This document shows, piece after piece, positions 5,153-12,903 of a stretch of DNA of 24,864 nt (position 1 is its first letter; each line of letters begins with the position of its first letter). The notes beneath the pieces are model-generated. The model had not been told where the DNA came from. It made no database searches and saw only the letters and a program-made list of their open reading frames with translations. This DNA comes from Victivallales bacterium (lineage in GTDB: Bacteria; Verrucomicrobiota; Lentisphaeria; Oligosphaerales; Oligosphaeraceae). The stretch covers positions 1-24,864 of the forward strand of contig JAGCSE010000280.1 of NCBI GenBank assembly GCA_017964325.1, in the 5' to 3' direction. A program made the translations under genes and the position numbers.

Positions 5153-7705
5153 ATGAAAATACATAAAATTACATGTGGCTTGCTGGTGGCGGCGTTGTGG
5201 CTGACGGCGCAGGGCCAGACGGCGGACGAATTGGCGAAAGGCGGCACGGCCGCCGTGAAGGCCTGTGCGTTGAAATTGATCGACGTGACGGAACGGAATG
5301 AAAAGAACGATACGGAAGCGCGCGTGGCGTTGCACGGCGTGTGCGTCCATGCCCGCTACAACAACATCGCCGAAGCAGTGGAGCAGGGCATTCTGGAAGC
5401 TTTCGCAGAGACGAAGAAGACGGAAGTGAAATTGTATCTGCTTGAACAGCTGTACTATACGGCTGGTGAAAAGTCGGTCGCGGCGTTGTCGCCGCTGTTG
5501 AACGATCCACAGTACTGCCATGAAATTTATAAGGTCCTGGTGGCGATTCCAGATGCGAAAAAAGTCGCTGGGCCGGCCTTCTTGAAGGCGCTGCCTGACG
5601 CGAAAGGCATCTGCCGTTATGAAATTATGCAAGCGTTGGGCGAATTGGGCATCGCCGATGCGGCTGTAGAAGCCGTAAAAGATACGCAAAGCGACGACCG
5701 CCGTGCGCGGCTGATCGCCTACGAGGCGTTGGCGCGGATGGATTCTCCGCTTGCGAAGGCGGCGTTCGCCGTCTGGCTGCCGGATAGCGCAAAGCTGCCG
5801 CGCTATGAGCGTTCCGTCGTTGATGGCGCGTTGGGCGAATATCTGAAGAATTTGCAGGCTTGGGACAAAGCGGTGGAGGCCATCCAGCTGGCGGAGATAT
5901 GGTCCAAGGCGCGTCCGGGCGACATCGCAGTCGCATGTGCGGCGCAAGAAGCGTATTCTGGTGCGCCGCAGGGAGATGAGTTGCTTGTTGCAGGGCTTTT
6001 GAATGACGAACTGCGTGTCCGTCTTTCCGCAAAACGTCTGTTGCTGAAGAATCTGACGGCCAATCGCTTGGCATTGATTGCGAAGACGTTGGATGCGAAA
6101 AAGGCCGACAAGGCGCCGTTGGCGTTGGAGCTTCTTGCGAACAGCGGCAACAAGGCTCAACTGCCAGCCGTTGAGGCGGTTATCGGCTGGGAAGATGAAG
6201 TCGCGCGGTCGGCGGCCATCAAAGCGGCTGTTACGTTGAACGGCAAAGACAGTCTCGTACGTCTTCCCGCATGGTTGGCGGATGAACGGGCCGGCGTCGC
6301 GGCGGCAGTCAAGGCGGCTGTCGCTTCGTTGAAAGCTCCGTTGGCGGAAGAACTTGCGGCATTGGCATTGCAGAACAAGGGCGATGTGCAATTGGGAGTG
6401 TTGGAACTCATTGAAAAACGCAATGATACAGCGGCGTTGCCGAAAGTTTCCACATTGGCGGACAACGGCGATTTGGACATGAAGCAGGTGTTGTGCCGCA
6501 TTCATGGAAACATCGGGAATGAATCGGCCATGCCGTTCCTGCTGAACCAGTTGCAGAAGGCAGAAGACAAAAAGCTGCTTCTGGCGGCTGAAAAAGGACT
6601 ACTGACGTTGTGCCGTCGTCTGGGCGATGCGAAGCTCTATCTGCCTGCGTTGAAGAACGCTTTTGCGGCCAGCAAGGCGGAGGCGAAGCCGAGCCTGCTG
6701 AAGGCGGCCGCATTGGCGGGCTCGCAGGAGGCGTTGGACATGGAGATCGCGGCGTGGAAGAACGAAGGCGACGCTGTGAAGGAAGCCGCGTTGCGCACGT
6801 TGGCCGAATGGCCGAATGTGTCTGCTTTGCCGACGTTGCGCGATATCGCTGCGACAGCGGAAAAGCCGTTGCTTCAAGTGCTTGCGTTCCGTGGCTGTGT
6901 CCGTCTGATTCCAATGCAGAACAAGAAAAACGCCGAGAAAGCGGATGAAATGAACAGCTTGCTGGCGTTGGCGAAACGCGTTGATGAACGCAAGTTGGCG
7001 ATAGGTGCCCTGGGCAATTTGGCGGATACTAAAGCAATGGCGTATCTTGTTGATTGCATGAAAGATGACGAATTGAAAGGCGAAGCCGCGCTGGCGATTG
7101 TCAATTTGAGTGAGAAGCTGAGCGTCGCTGAATGCATCGTGCCATTGCGGCAAGCGATGGCGCTGTTGAACGACAAACAGAAAGAGCGCGCGCAGGCATG
7201 TTTGGCGCTCATCAGCAGGAATGTCGGTAAGGTCATGCGTTGGCAAGTGTCTCCGGCCTATCGTATTAATGGAAAGGATTATCAGCAGTTGCAGGATATG
7301 GTGTTCGCCCCTGAAAAGGCGGATGAAGCCGCCAGCGTCAAATGGAAGGCGGCGAACACCGACAAAAACGGCAAGCTGAATCTACTGGCGGCGGTCGAAA
7401 ACGCGAACCAGGTGACGGCGTATGCGCGTTGCATCATCCGCGTCGCGGCCGCGACGAAGGCGCAGATCATGCTCGGCAGCGACGATGCAGCGAAGGTATG
7501 GCTAAACGGCGCGTTGATTGAAAACGTGAACGTCCCGCGCGCCTATACGGAGAACGAAGACAAGATGAAGGTCGATCTGAAGGCTGGCGACAACGTCCTG
7601 CTGGTGAAAATCGGGCAGGGCGGCGGCCAGTGGGAGCTCGGCGCGAAGGTCGCCGCGGAGGACGGCGGCCCGCTGGAAAGACTTATTTTAATGATTAATG
7701 ATTAA
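5153..7705 (+). CDS. Secreted HEAT-repeat protein with C-terminal beta-sandwich-like domain
   Basis: 850 residues starting at ATG 5153, with GGAG (5142-5145) seven bases upstream. A Sec signal peptide covers about residues 1-21 (positive start, hydrophobic core, AQGQ near the cleavage site). Most of the protein is Ala/Leu/Lys-rich paired helices repeating every 30-40 residues (for example LGELGIADAAVEAVKD and LAEWPNVSALPTLRDIA), as in HEAT or Armadillo solenoids. The last ~160 residues change character: MLGSDDAAKVWLNGALI and LKAGDNVLLVKIGQGGGQWE resemble the PA14-like/beta-sandwich domains found at the ends of PVC secreted proteins. It probably acts as a periplasmic or surface binding scaffold; the ligand is unknown. 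The final residues and stop lie in a TTAA repeat array. Confidence 0.8.
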   Translation: MKIHKITCGLLVAALWLTAQGQTADELAKGGTAAVKACALKLIDVTERNEKNDTEARVALHGVCVHARYNNIAEAVEQGILEAFAETKKTEVKLYLLEQLYYTAGEKSVAALSPLLNDPQYCHEIYKVLVAIPDAKKVAGPAFLKALPDAKGICRYEIMQALGELGIADAAVEAVKDTQSDDRRARLIAYEALARMDSPLAKAAFAVWLPDSAKLPRYERSVVDGALGEYLKNLQAWDKAVEAIQLAEIWSKARPGDIAVACAAQEAYSGAPQGDELLVAGLLNDELRVRLSAKRLLLKNLTANRLALIAKTLDAKKADKAPLALELLANSGNKAQLPAVEAVIGWEDEVARSAAIKAAVTLNGKDSLVRLPAWLADERAGVAAAVKAAVASLKAPLAEELAALALQNKGDVQLGVLELIEKRNDTAALPKVSTLADNGDLDMKQVLCRIHGNIGNESAMPFLLNQLQKAEDKKLLLAAEKGLLTLCRRLGDAKLYLPALKNAFAASKAEAKPSLLKAAALAGSQEALDMEIAAWKNEGDAVKEAALRTLAEWPNVSALPTLRDIAATAEKPLLQVLAFRGCVRLIPMQNKKNAEKADEMNSLLALAKRVDERKLAIGALGNLADTKAMAYLVDCMKDDELKGEAALAIVNLSEKLSVAECIVPLRQAMALLNDKQKERAQACLALISRNVGKVMRWQVSPAYRINGKDYQQLQDMVFAPEKADEAASVKWKAANTDKNGKLNLLAAVENANQVTAYARCIIRVAAATKAQIMLGSDDAAKVWLNGALIENVNVPRAYTENEDKMKVDLKAGDNVLLVKIGQGGGQWELGAKVAAEDGGPLERLILMIND

Positions 7706-7733
7706 TGAGTAATGCTTAATGCTTAATACTTAA
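7688..7733. repeat. TTAA+3 tandem array (7 cores) overlapping a gene end
   Basis: TTAA cores at 7688, 7695, 7702, 7709 (GTAA, one base off), 7716, 7723 and 7730. The spacers are TGA, TGA, TGA, TGC, TGC, TAC; period 7. The stop codon of the HEAT-repeat gene (7703-7705) lies in the third core. Confidence 0.9.
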
Positions 7734-7736
7734 GGG

Positions 7737-7769
7737 AAAAGGGGCTTGTGAAGGCAAGCCTCTTTTTTT
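7737..7769 (+). terminator. Rho-independent terminator after the HEAT-repeat gene
   Basis: An eight-base-pair stem (GGGGCTTG 7741-7748 with CAAGCCTC 7755-7762, one G-U pair), a six-base loop, an upstream A-tract and a seven-T tail at 7763-7769. A clear intrinsic terminator, separating this unit from the ABC cassette. Confidence 0.9.
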
Positions 7770-7912
7770 GTTTTATTGAGTGTTCTGGAAAAAATGCAGA
7801 AAAACCGTGGATGATGGAAACAACTTGGAAAAATGCGTGTCTTTTATTAATTTGTAAAGCTGAAAATCAAAATGACATCAATAGTGCGTATAAATAAGGA
7901 GAAAATTTTGGC

Positions 7913-8866
7913 ATGATAAAAGCAGAAGGATTAGTGAAATGGTACGGCGGCATGCTGGCCGTCGATCATGTGTCGTTCGAGGTCCAGAAAGGCGAAGTTC
8001 TGGGCTTTCTGGGGCCGAATGGAGCGGGCAAGTCAACGACGATGCGGATGTTGACGGGATACCTTCCGATGTCGGAAGGCAGCGTTTCCATCGGCGGGCA
8101 TGACATGGCGGAGGAGCCGCTGGCGGCGAAGGCGTTGTTCGGATATCTTCCGGAAAATGCTCCTGCGTATAAAGATATGACGGTGGAGGCCTTTCTGGAT
8201 TTCGCGGCATCCATGCGCGATTTGAGCGGACAGGTGAAGCATGAAGCCATCGAAAAGGCTATTGCGACGTGCCATCTGGAGAAAGTCCGCCATCAAAGCA
8301 TCGACACGCTGTCGAAAGGCTTTTTCCATCGTACATGCTTCGCGCAGGCGATCTTGCATGACCCGCCAGTTCTCGTATTGGATGAACCGACGGACGGTCT
8401 GGATCCAAACCAAAAGCATGAAATGCGCGAACTGATCAAGCGGATGGGGCAGGACAAGGCGATCATCGTCTCCACGCATATTCTGGAGGAAGTCGAGGCC
8501 ATCTGCACACGCGTCATCATCATCGACAAAGGCAAGCTCGTCTTCAATGGCACGCCTGCGGAAATGTGTGCGAAATCCGAAGGCGCGGGGCGCGTAACCG
8601 TCCGCGTGCAAGGTGTTTCCAAAGTCGAATTGACAGCGCTGCTGGAAAGCATTCCTGAAATCGGCCGTCCGTTGGAAGTCATGGAACAGGATGGTAATGC
8701 GACGGCGACCGTGCCGCCCGCGGAAGGGAAAAAAGGCTTGGCTTCCGCCATCAAATCCGCTTTGGACAAGAAAGGCTGGAGTTTCGACGAACTGCATACA
8801 AACCAAGGGCGTCTGGACGATGTGTTCCGCACGATTACGAGTCTGGACAGCGCCAATGTGAAATAA
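7913..8866 (+). CDS. ABC transporter ATP-binding protein (GldA/NatA-like)
   Basis: 317 residues. Walker A is GPNGAGKST (about residues 34-42), the signature region reads LSKGF in place of LSGGQ, Walker B is VLVLDEPTDGLDP, and the switch histidine lies in VSTHILEEVE. A C-terminal extension of about 100 residues follows the nucleotide-binding domain, as in the CcmA/GldA class of exporters. It would energise the membrane protein encoded 15 bases downstream. AAGGAG at 7896-7901 is the likely ribosome site, with a rather long 11-base spacing. It is the first gene of a four-gene cassette. The LSKGF signature is usual for the GldA-like subgroup rather than a defect. Confidence 0.92.
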   Translation: MIKAEGLVKWYGGMLAVDHVSFEVQKGEVLGFLGPNGAGKSTTMRMLTGYLPMSEGSVSIGGHDMAEEPLAAKALFGYLPENAPAYKDMTVEAFLDFAASMRDLSGQVKHEAIEKAIATCHLEKVRHQSIDTLSKGFFHRTCFAQAILHDPPVLVLDEPTDGLDPNQKHEMRELIKRMGQDKAIIVSTHILEEVEAICTRVIIIDKGKLVFNGTPAEMCAKSEGAGRVTVRVQGVSKVELTALLESIPEIGRPLEVMEQDGNATATVPPAEGKKGLASAIKSALDKKGWSFDELHTNQGRLDDVFRTITSLDSANVK

Positions 8867-8881
8867 AGGGACTGGTTGAAA

Positions 8882-9616
8882 ATGAAAAAGACACTGCATA
8901 TCATCAAGCGCGAACTGGCGAGCTATTTCGGATCTCCCATCGCGTATGTATTTCTGATTATCTTCCTTATATTAATGGGATTCTTCACGTTCATGATGGG
9001 CGGCTTCTTCCAGTCGGATGAAGCGTCGCTGATACGGTTCTTCGCATGGCATCCGTGGCTGTATATGCTACTGGTTCCCGCAATTGGAATGCGGATGTGG
9101 GCGGAAGAGCGCCGCATGGGGACGTTGGAGTTGCTGTTCACGCTGCCGCTTTCCGCGAAGCAGGCCATATTGGGCAAGTTTTTGGCGGGATGGCTGTTTT
9201 TGGGCATTGCGTTGCTGTTGACGTTGCCCATGCCGATCACGGTGTGCTATTTGGGCGACCCCGATGTCGGGCCGATGATTACAGGTTATATCGGAAGTTT
9301 CCTGATGTCAGGAGCTTATCTTGCCATAAGCGGCATGACGAGTGCCTGTACGCGCAATCAAGTCATCAGTTTCATCACATCCGTCGTGGCGTGTCTGTTG
9401 TTGGTATTGGTTGGTTTCCCGCCAGTTACGAATCTGCTGCTGAAGTGGGGCGCATCCAGCGGACTGGTCGATTTCGCGGCTGGATTAAGTGTCATGTTCC
9501 ATTTCGAGAGTATGCAGCGCGGTGTGTTGGATTTGCGTGATGTCATTTATTTCGTGACGCTTATGGCCTTCGCACTTATATCGACAGGCATCATTTTGAA
9601 ACAGAAACGGAGCTGA
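8882..9616 (+). CDS. ABC-2 type transporter permease (GldF-like)
   Basis: 244 residues from ATG 8882; a TTG at 8876 is an alternative start. AAGGGA at 8867-8872 serves as ribosome site. About six hydrophobic segments are seen, starting with IAYVFLIIFLILMGFFTFMM and ending with a segment near the C-terminus before KQKRS. The motif MRMWAEERRMGTLELL in the first cytoplasmic loop is the hallmark of GldF/NosY-like ABC-2 permeases (MRxxAEExxxGTxELL). It forms the membrane channel partner of the ATPase just upstream and the GldG-like protein just downstream. The exported substrate is unknown. Confidence 0.9.
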   Translation: MKKTLHIIKRELASYFGSPIAYVFLIIFLILMGFFTFMMGGFFQSDEASLIRFFAWHPWLYMLLVPAIGMRMWAEERRMGTLELLFTLPLSAKQAILGKFLAGWLFLGIALLLTLPMPITVCYLGDPDVGPMITGYIGSFLMSGAYLAISGMTSACTRNQVISFITSVVACLLLVLVGFPPVTNLLLKWGASSGLVDFAAGLSVMFHFESMQRGVLDLRDVIYFVTLMAFALISTGIILKQKRS

Positions 9617-9634
9617 GGAAAGGGGGCTGTCATC

Positions 9635-11530
9635 ATGAAAAACAAAAAATTGACAATGATTTTCAGTTCGGTGGCTGGCATAGTGCTGATCGCCGCGATA
9701 TTGATTTTGGTGAACGTCATCTTCAAGCCGATGAATGCACGAATCGACTGCACGGCGGACAAGCTCTACACGCTGTCCGAAGGCACGAAGACGACACTGA
9801 AGGGGTTGACGGACACGGTCAGCATCCGTTTCTACTACACGAAAGATGTTGCGAAGATGCCTGTCTATTTCAAGAACTACGCAATGCGCGTGGAAGACCT
9901 GCTTCAAGAATATAAACAGGTGGCAGGCAAGAAGCTGGAAATCAAGAAATTGAATCCAAAGCCCGATACGGACGCAGAGGATTCCGCAAAATTGGACGGC
10001 ATTTCGGGCAAGAGCCTCGACGTGTTCGGCGACGAGCAGATTTATCTTGGCTTGGCCGTCAGCTGCGGCAACCGCACGGAGTCGATTCCGTTTTTGAGTC
10101 CGGACCGCGAGAAACTGCTGGAATACGATTTGACGCGGGCGATCTTGGGCGTGAAGAGCGCGGCGAAGCCGAAGGTCGGTGTCATCAGTGCATTGAAAAT
10201 CATGGGCGGTTACGATAATCCGATGGCGATGATGCAGGGCAACGCGCGGCCAAATCCCGCGTGGATTGTCATCAGCGAATTGAAGCGGACGTATGAGGTC
10301 GTAGAACTCGGCATGGACGTAAAAGACGTACCTTCAGATATTTCCGTTGTCTTCTTGATTCATCCGAAGGGGATGAGTGACACGGCGATGTTCGCGTTGG
10401 ACCAGTATGTCCTGCGCGGCGGCCATCTGATTGCGTTTTTGGACCCAATGAGCATTGCGGACATGCAGAGCCAGAATCCGCAGATGCAGCAGTACGCGCC
10501 GCCTACATTGGATTCGTCACTGCCGCCGCTGCTGAAGGCGTGGGGCGTCGAATTCGATACGGAACAGCTTGTGTTGGATAAACTTCTGGCCGGCAACATG
10601 GGGAACGGCTCCCGCAATCCCGCCTTGCTGCTGCTGGATAAGGAACACATTGTCGGCGACGATCCGACGACGAGCCAGCTGTCCTCACTTGCATCATTCT
10701 GCGTTGGTTCATTTAGCGGCACTCCTGCCGAAGGGATCACAAAGACGGTCCTTTTGAAAAGTTCAGGCGAATCGCAGATAATTTCGAAAATGATGGTCAT
10801 GCAGGGCGGGCTTGATCTTTCCAAAGGCATGAAAACCGACGGAAAGGAAAAGGATTTGGCCATCAAACTGACGGGCAAGTTCAAAACTGCGTATCCGGAT
10901 GGGTATCCGACGCCTGCCGCGAAGGAAGGCGAAGAAGCCCCTAAGGCTCCCGAACCGCCTGAAGGCGGCTGGCTGAAGGAGTCCGCGAAGGACGGCGCGG
11001 TCGTGCTCGTCGGCGATTCCGACATGCTGTACGATCCTGTCTGCGTGGAACGGCAGCAGTTCATGGGTCAGATTCTTGTACAGCCGCTGAATCACAATCT
11101 TGCGTTCGCGCAGAATTTGATCGAATACATGAGCGGCGACAGCGTACTGTTTGGAATTCGCTCGCGCGGTGGCGCGAACCGTCCCTTCAAGCGTGTGCGT
11201 GACATGGAAGTCGCTGCGAACAAGCGTTTTCAAGAACAGATTGAGAAGCTTGAGAAGGACGTTCAGGATATCCAGGTGGAAATCAATCGGTTGCAGCAGC
11301 AGCGGAAGCCCGGAGACAAGGAGCTCCTGTCCGCCGAGCAGCGTGAGTTGCTGAAGGATTTCCGCAAGAAGGAGGTGGAGGCGAAGAAGGCGTTGCAAAC
11401 GGCGCGGAAGCAATTGCGGAAAGACGTGGATTCGCTGGAGAACAATGTCATGCTCGTGAACATCGGGCTGATGCCGCTCCTAGTCGCCATCGGTGGATTG
11501 GTTTACGCTTTCCTGCGGCGCAGGAGCTAA
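9635..11530 (+). CDS. GldG-like ABC transporter auxiliary protein
   Basis: 631 residues. It has an N-terminal membrane anchor (about residues 7-29), a large periplasmic region of ABC_transp_aux type (PF09822-like; IDCTADKLYTLSEGT and the TVSIRFYYTK pattern near the start), a charged coiled-coil segment around residues 515-600, and a C-terminal transmembrane helix before the final RRRS. In Bacteroidota the homologue GldG works with GldA and GldF in gliding motility. In PVC bacteria the same trio is common without known gliding. A GAGGAAAGGGGG stretch gives a strong ribosome site. The gene is 18 bases from the permease gene, consistent with one operon. Confidence 0.88.
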   Translation: MKNKKLTMIFSSVAGIVLIAAILILVNVIFKPMNARIDCTADKLYTLSEGTKTTLKGLTDTVSIRFYYTKDVAKMPVYFKNYAMRVEDLLQEYKQVAGKKLEIKKLNPKPDTDAEDSAKLDGISGKSLDVFGDEQIYLGLAVSCGNRTESIPFLSPDREKLLEYDLTRAILGVKSAAKPKVGVISALKIMGGYDNPMAMMQGNARPNPAWIVISELKRTYEVVELGMDVKDVPSDISVVFLIHPKGMSDTAMFALDQYVLRGGHLIAFLDPMSIADMQSQNPQMQQYAPPTLDSSLPPLLKAWGVEFDTEQLVLDKLLAGNMGNGSRNPALLLLDKEHIVGDDPTTSQLSSLASFCVGSFSGTPAEGITKTVLLKSSGESQIISKMMVMQGGLDLSKGMKTDGKEKDLAIKLTGKFKTAYPDGYPTPAAKEGEEAPKAPEPPEGGWLKESAKDGAVVLVGDSDMLYDPVCVERQQFMGQILVQPLNHNLAFAQNLIEYMSGDSVLFGIRSRGGANRPFKRVRDMEVAANKRFQEQIEKLEKDVQDIQVEINRLQQQRKPGDKELLSAEQRELLKDFRKKEVEAKKALQTARKQLRKDVDSLENNVMLVNIGLMPLLVAIGGLVYAFLRRRS

Positions 11531-11616
11531 GGGGAGCCGGTCACGCGGGAGCGTGACCCTCCCGAAGGGATTCAAGAGATAAAAGCTTGGGAGGGCCGTG
11601 CCCTGTGCGGCTTCCC
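11531..11616. repeat. BIME-like pair of inverted GC-rich palindromic units
   Basis: The spacer between the GldG-like and DUF4340 genes folds in several ways. GGTCACGC (11539-11546) pairs with GCGTGACC (11551-11558) across a GGGA loop. CCCTCCC (11557-11563) can pair with GGGAGGG (11589-11595), GGGC-CGT-GCCC forms at 11593-11603, and GGGGAGCC (11531-11538) pairs with GGCTTCCC (11609-11616). Read on opposite strands, the two halves share the pattern GGGAGGG, a short palindrome, then C(T)TCCC, like two REP units facing each other. There is no T-tract, so it is not a plain terminator. Confidence 0.6.
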
Positions 11617-11635
11617 ATTATGGAGAAAAGAAATC

Positions 11636-12805
11636 ATGAAAAAGAAACAGTTGTTGAAGACGCTGGCAGTGCTCGTTGTGCTGGGGCTGATAGCCTGCTA
11701 TATGCACCGCGATGAATTGAAGCAGATGTGCTGCAAGAAGGAGGCGGCTGTAGAGCAGTTGCTGCCGGAAGGAACCGTGGATACGAGCCGTGTCAAGAAG
11801 GTCGTCATCACATCGAAGGACAAGTCGATTTCATTGGAGAACAAGGACGGCTGGAAAGTCGTGGAATGCTTCGGCTATCCCGTGAACATGGAGAATCTGG
11901 ACAAGTTCATTTCAGCGTTGTTGGACTGCAAGGTCGTGCGGTCGATGGACTTGTCGGACGAACTGAAAACGGAGATGAAACTGACGGAAGGCGCGGGGGC
12001 CATTACGGTGAAGTTGATGGACGGCGGCGGGCAGGTTCTGCGCACGCTGGTGTTCGGCGTGAAGCATGAGAAGGAGTCGGACGGCTCGAACATGCCACAG
12101 GGCATGATGATGATGGGCGGCGGCAATATGCCTGACGGTCGTTTCATCCTTCTGGAAGACGGCCGCGCCGTGCTCGTGCCCGACACGTTTTACGCTGTGG
12201 ATTCGCCTGCGTCCTGGTGGTTGGACAAGGATTTCTTCAAAATCGGCGACATGAAGACTGCGGAGCTTCTGGAAGGGGGCAAGTCGCTGTGGAAGATGGC
12301 GCGTGATGAGAAGAACGCAGATATGAAATTGGATGCTCCGGTTCCCGATGGCAAGGAGCTTGACACGGGCAGGATAAACAATGTGAAGAGCGCGTTCAGC
12401 TGGTTGCGCTTCAACAATGTGGCGGATCCGTCGGCGAAGCCTGGGGAGATTGGCATGGACAAGGCGAAGACGTTGGTGGTGAGCGATTTCGATGGATTTA
12501 CCTACACGCTGACGTTTGGCGCGGTGGTCGGCGATGAACGTTATCTGAAATTGGACAACGTAAAATGGGAGGGCGAGACGGTCCGCAAGCCTGCAGACGG
12601 CGAGAAGCCTGAGGACAAGGCGAAACTGGATGCGGAGTTTGCCGCAAAGGTCAAAGAAAAACAGGACAAGGCGGCGGAATTGAACGCGAAATTCGGCAAA
12701 TGGATTTACGAAATCGGGACATATTCTCTAGGCAATGTCGATCACGTTATTGGTGATTTTTTCAAAGACAAGCCGCAGGAAACGAAGGCGGAAGACAAGA
12801 AATGA
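11636..12805 (+). CDS. DUF4340 domain membrane-anchored protein
   Basis: 389 residues. A single N-terminal hydrophobic helix (about residues 8-22) anchors it, with most of the protein on the periplasmic side. The segment VKKVVITSKDKSISLENKDGW followed by the GYPVN pattern matches DUF4340 (PF14238), which regularly follows GldG-like genes in PVC genomes. A Met/Gly-rich loop lies near residues 155-170 and a Lys/Glu-rich helix near 320-350. Function is unknown; the position suggests a partner of the ABC exporter. A TGGAGAAAAG ribosome site precedes the ATG. The upstream spacer holds a BIME-like element, which may set a different transcript level from the first three genes. Confidence 0.82.
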   Translation: MKKKQLLKTLAVLVVLGLIACYMHRDELKQMCCKKEAAVEQLLPEGTVDTSRVKKVVITSKDKSISLENKDGWKVVECFGYPVNMENLDKFISALLDCKVVRSMDLSDELKTEMKLTEGAGAITVKLMDGGGQVLRTLVFGVKHEKESDGSNMPQGMMMMGGGNMPDGRFILLEDGRAVLVPDTFYAVDSPASWWLDKDFFKIGDMKTAELLEGGKSLWKMARDEKNADMKLDAPVPDGKELDTGRINNVKSAFSWLRFNNVADPSAKPGEIGMDKAKTLVVSDFDGFTYTLTFGAVVGDERYLKLDNVKWEGETVRKPADGEKPEDKAKLDAEFAAKVKEKQDKAAELNAKFGKWIYEIGTYSLGNVDHVIGDFFKDKPQETKAEDKK

Positions 12806-12903
12806 CTTGACGTTGACAAAAAGACGTATAAGTTAGTCATTTGACAGTTTTTCATTAATTCAGAGCCTATCGTTTCAAAGGACAAGCAAAAGGAAAGAAC
12901 ATG

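Noticed and set aside
5126..6505. 459-residue open frame on the minus strand opposite the HEAT-repeat gene
   Set aside because: It is rich in Arg, Gln and Phe, has no family motif, and the opposite strand has a signal peptide, ribosome site and repeat structure. It is a shadow of GC-biased codons.
8033..8899. 288-residue minus-strand frame opposite the ABC ATPase
   Set aside because: The plus strand has full Walker A, Walker B and switch motifs; the minus frame has no recognisable domain.
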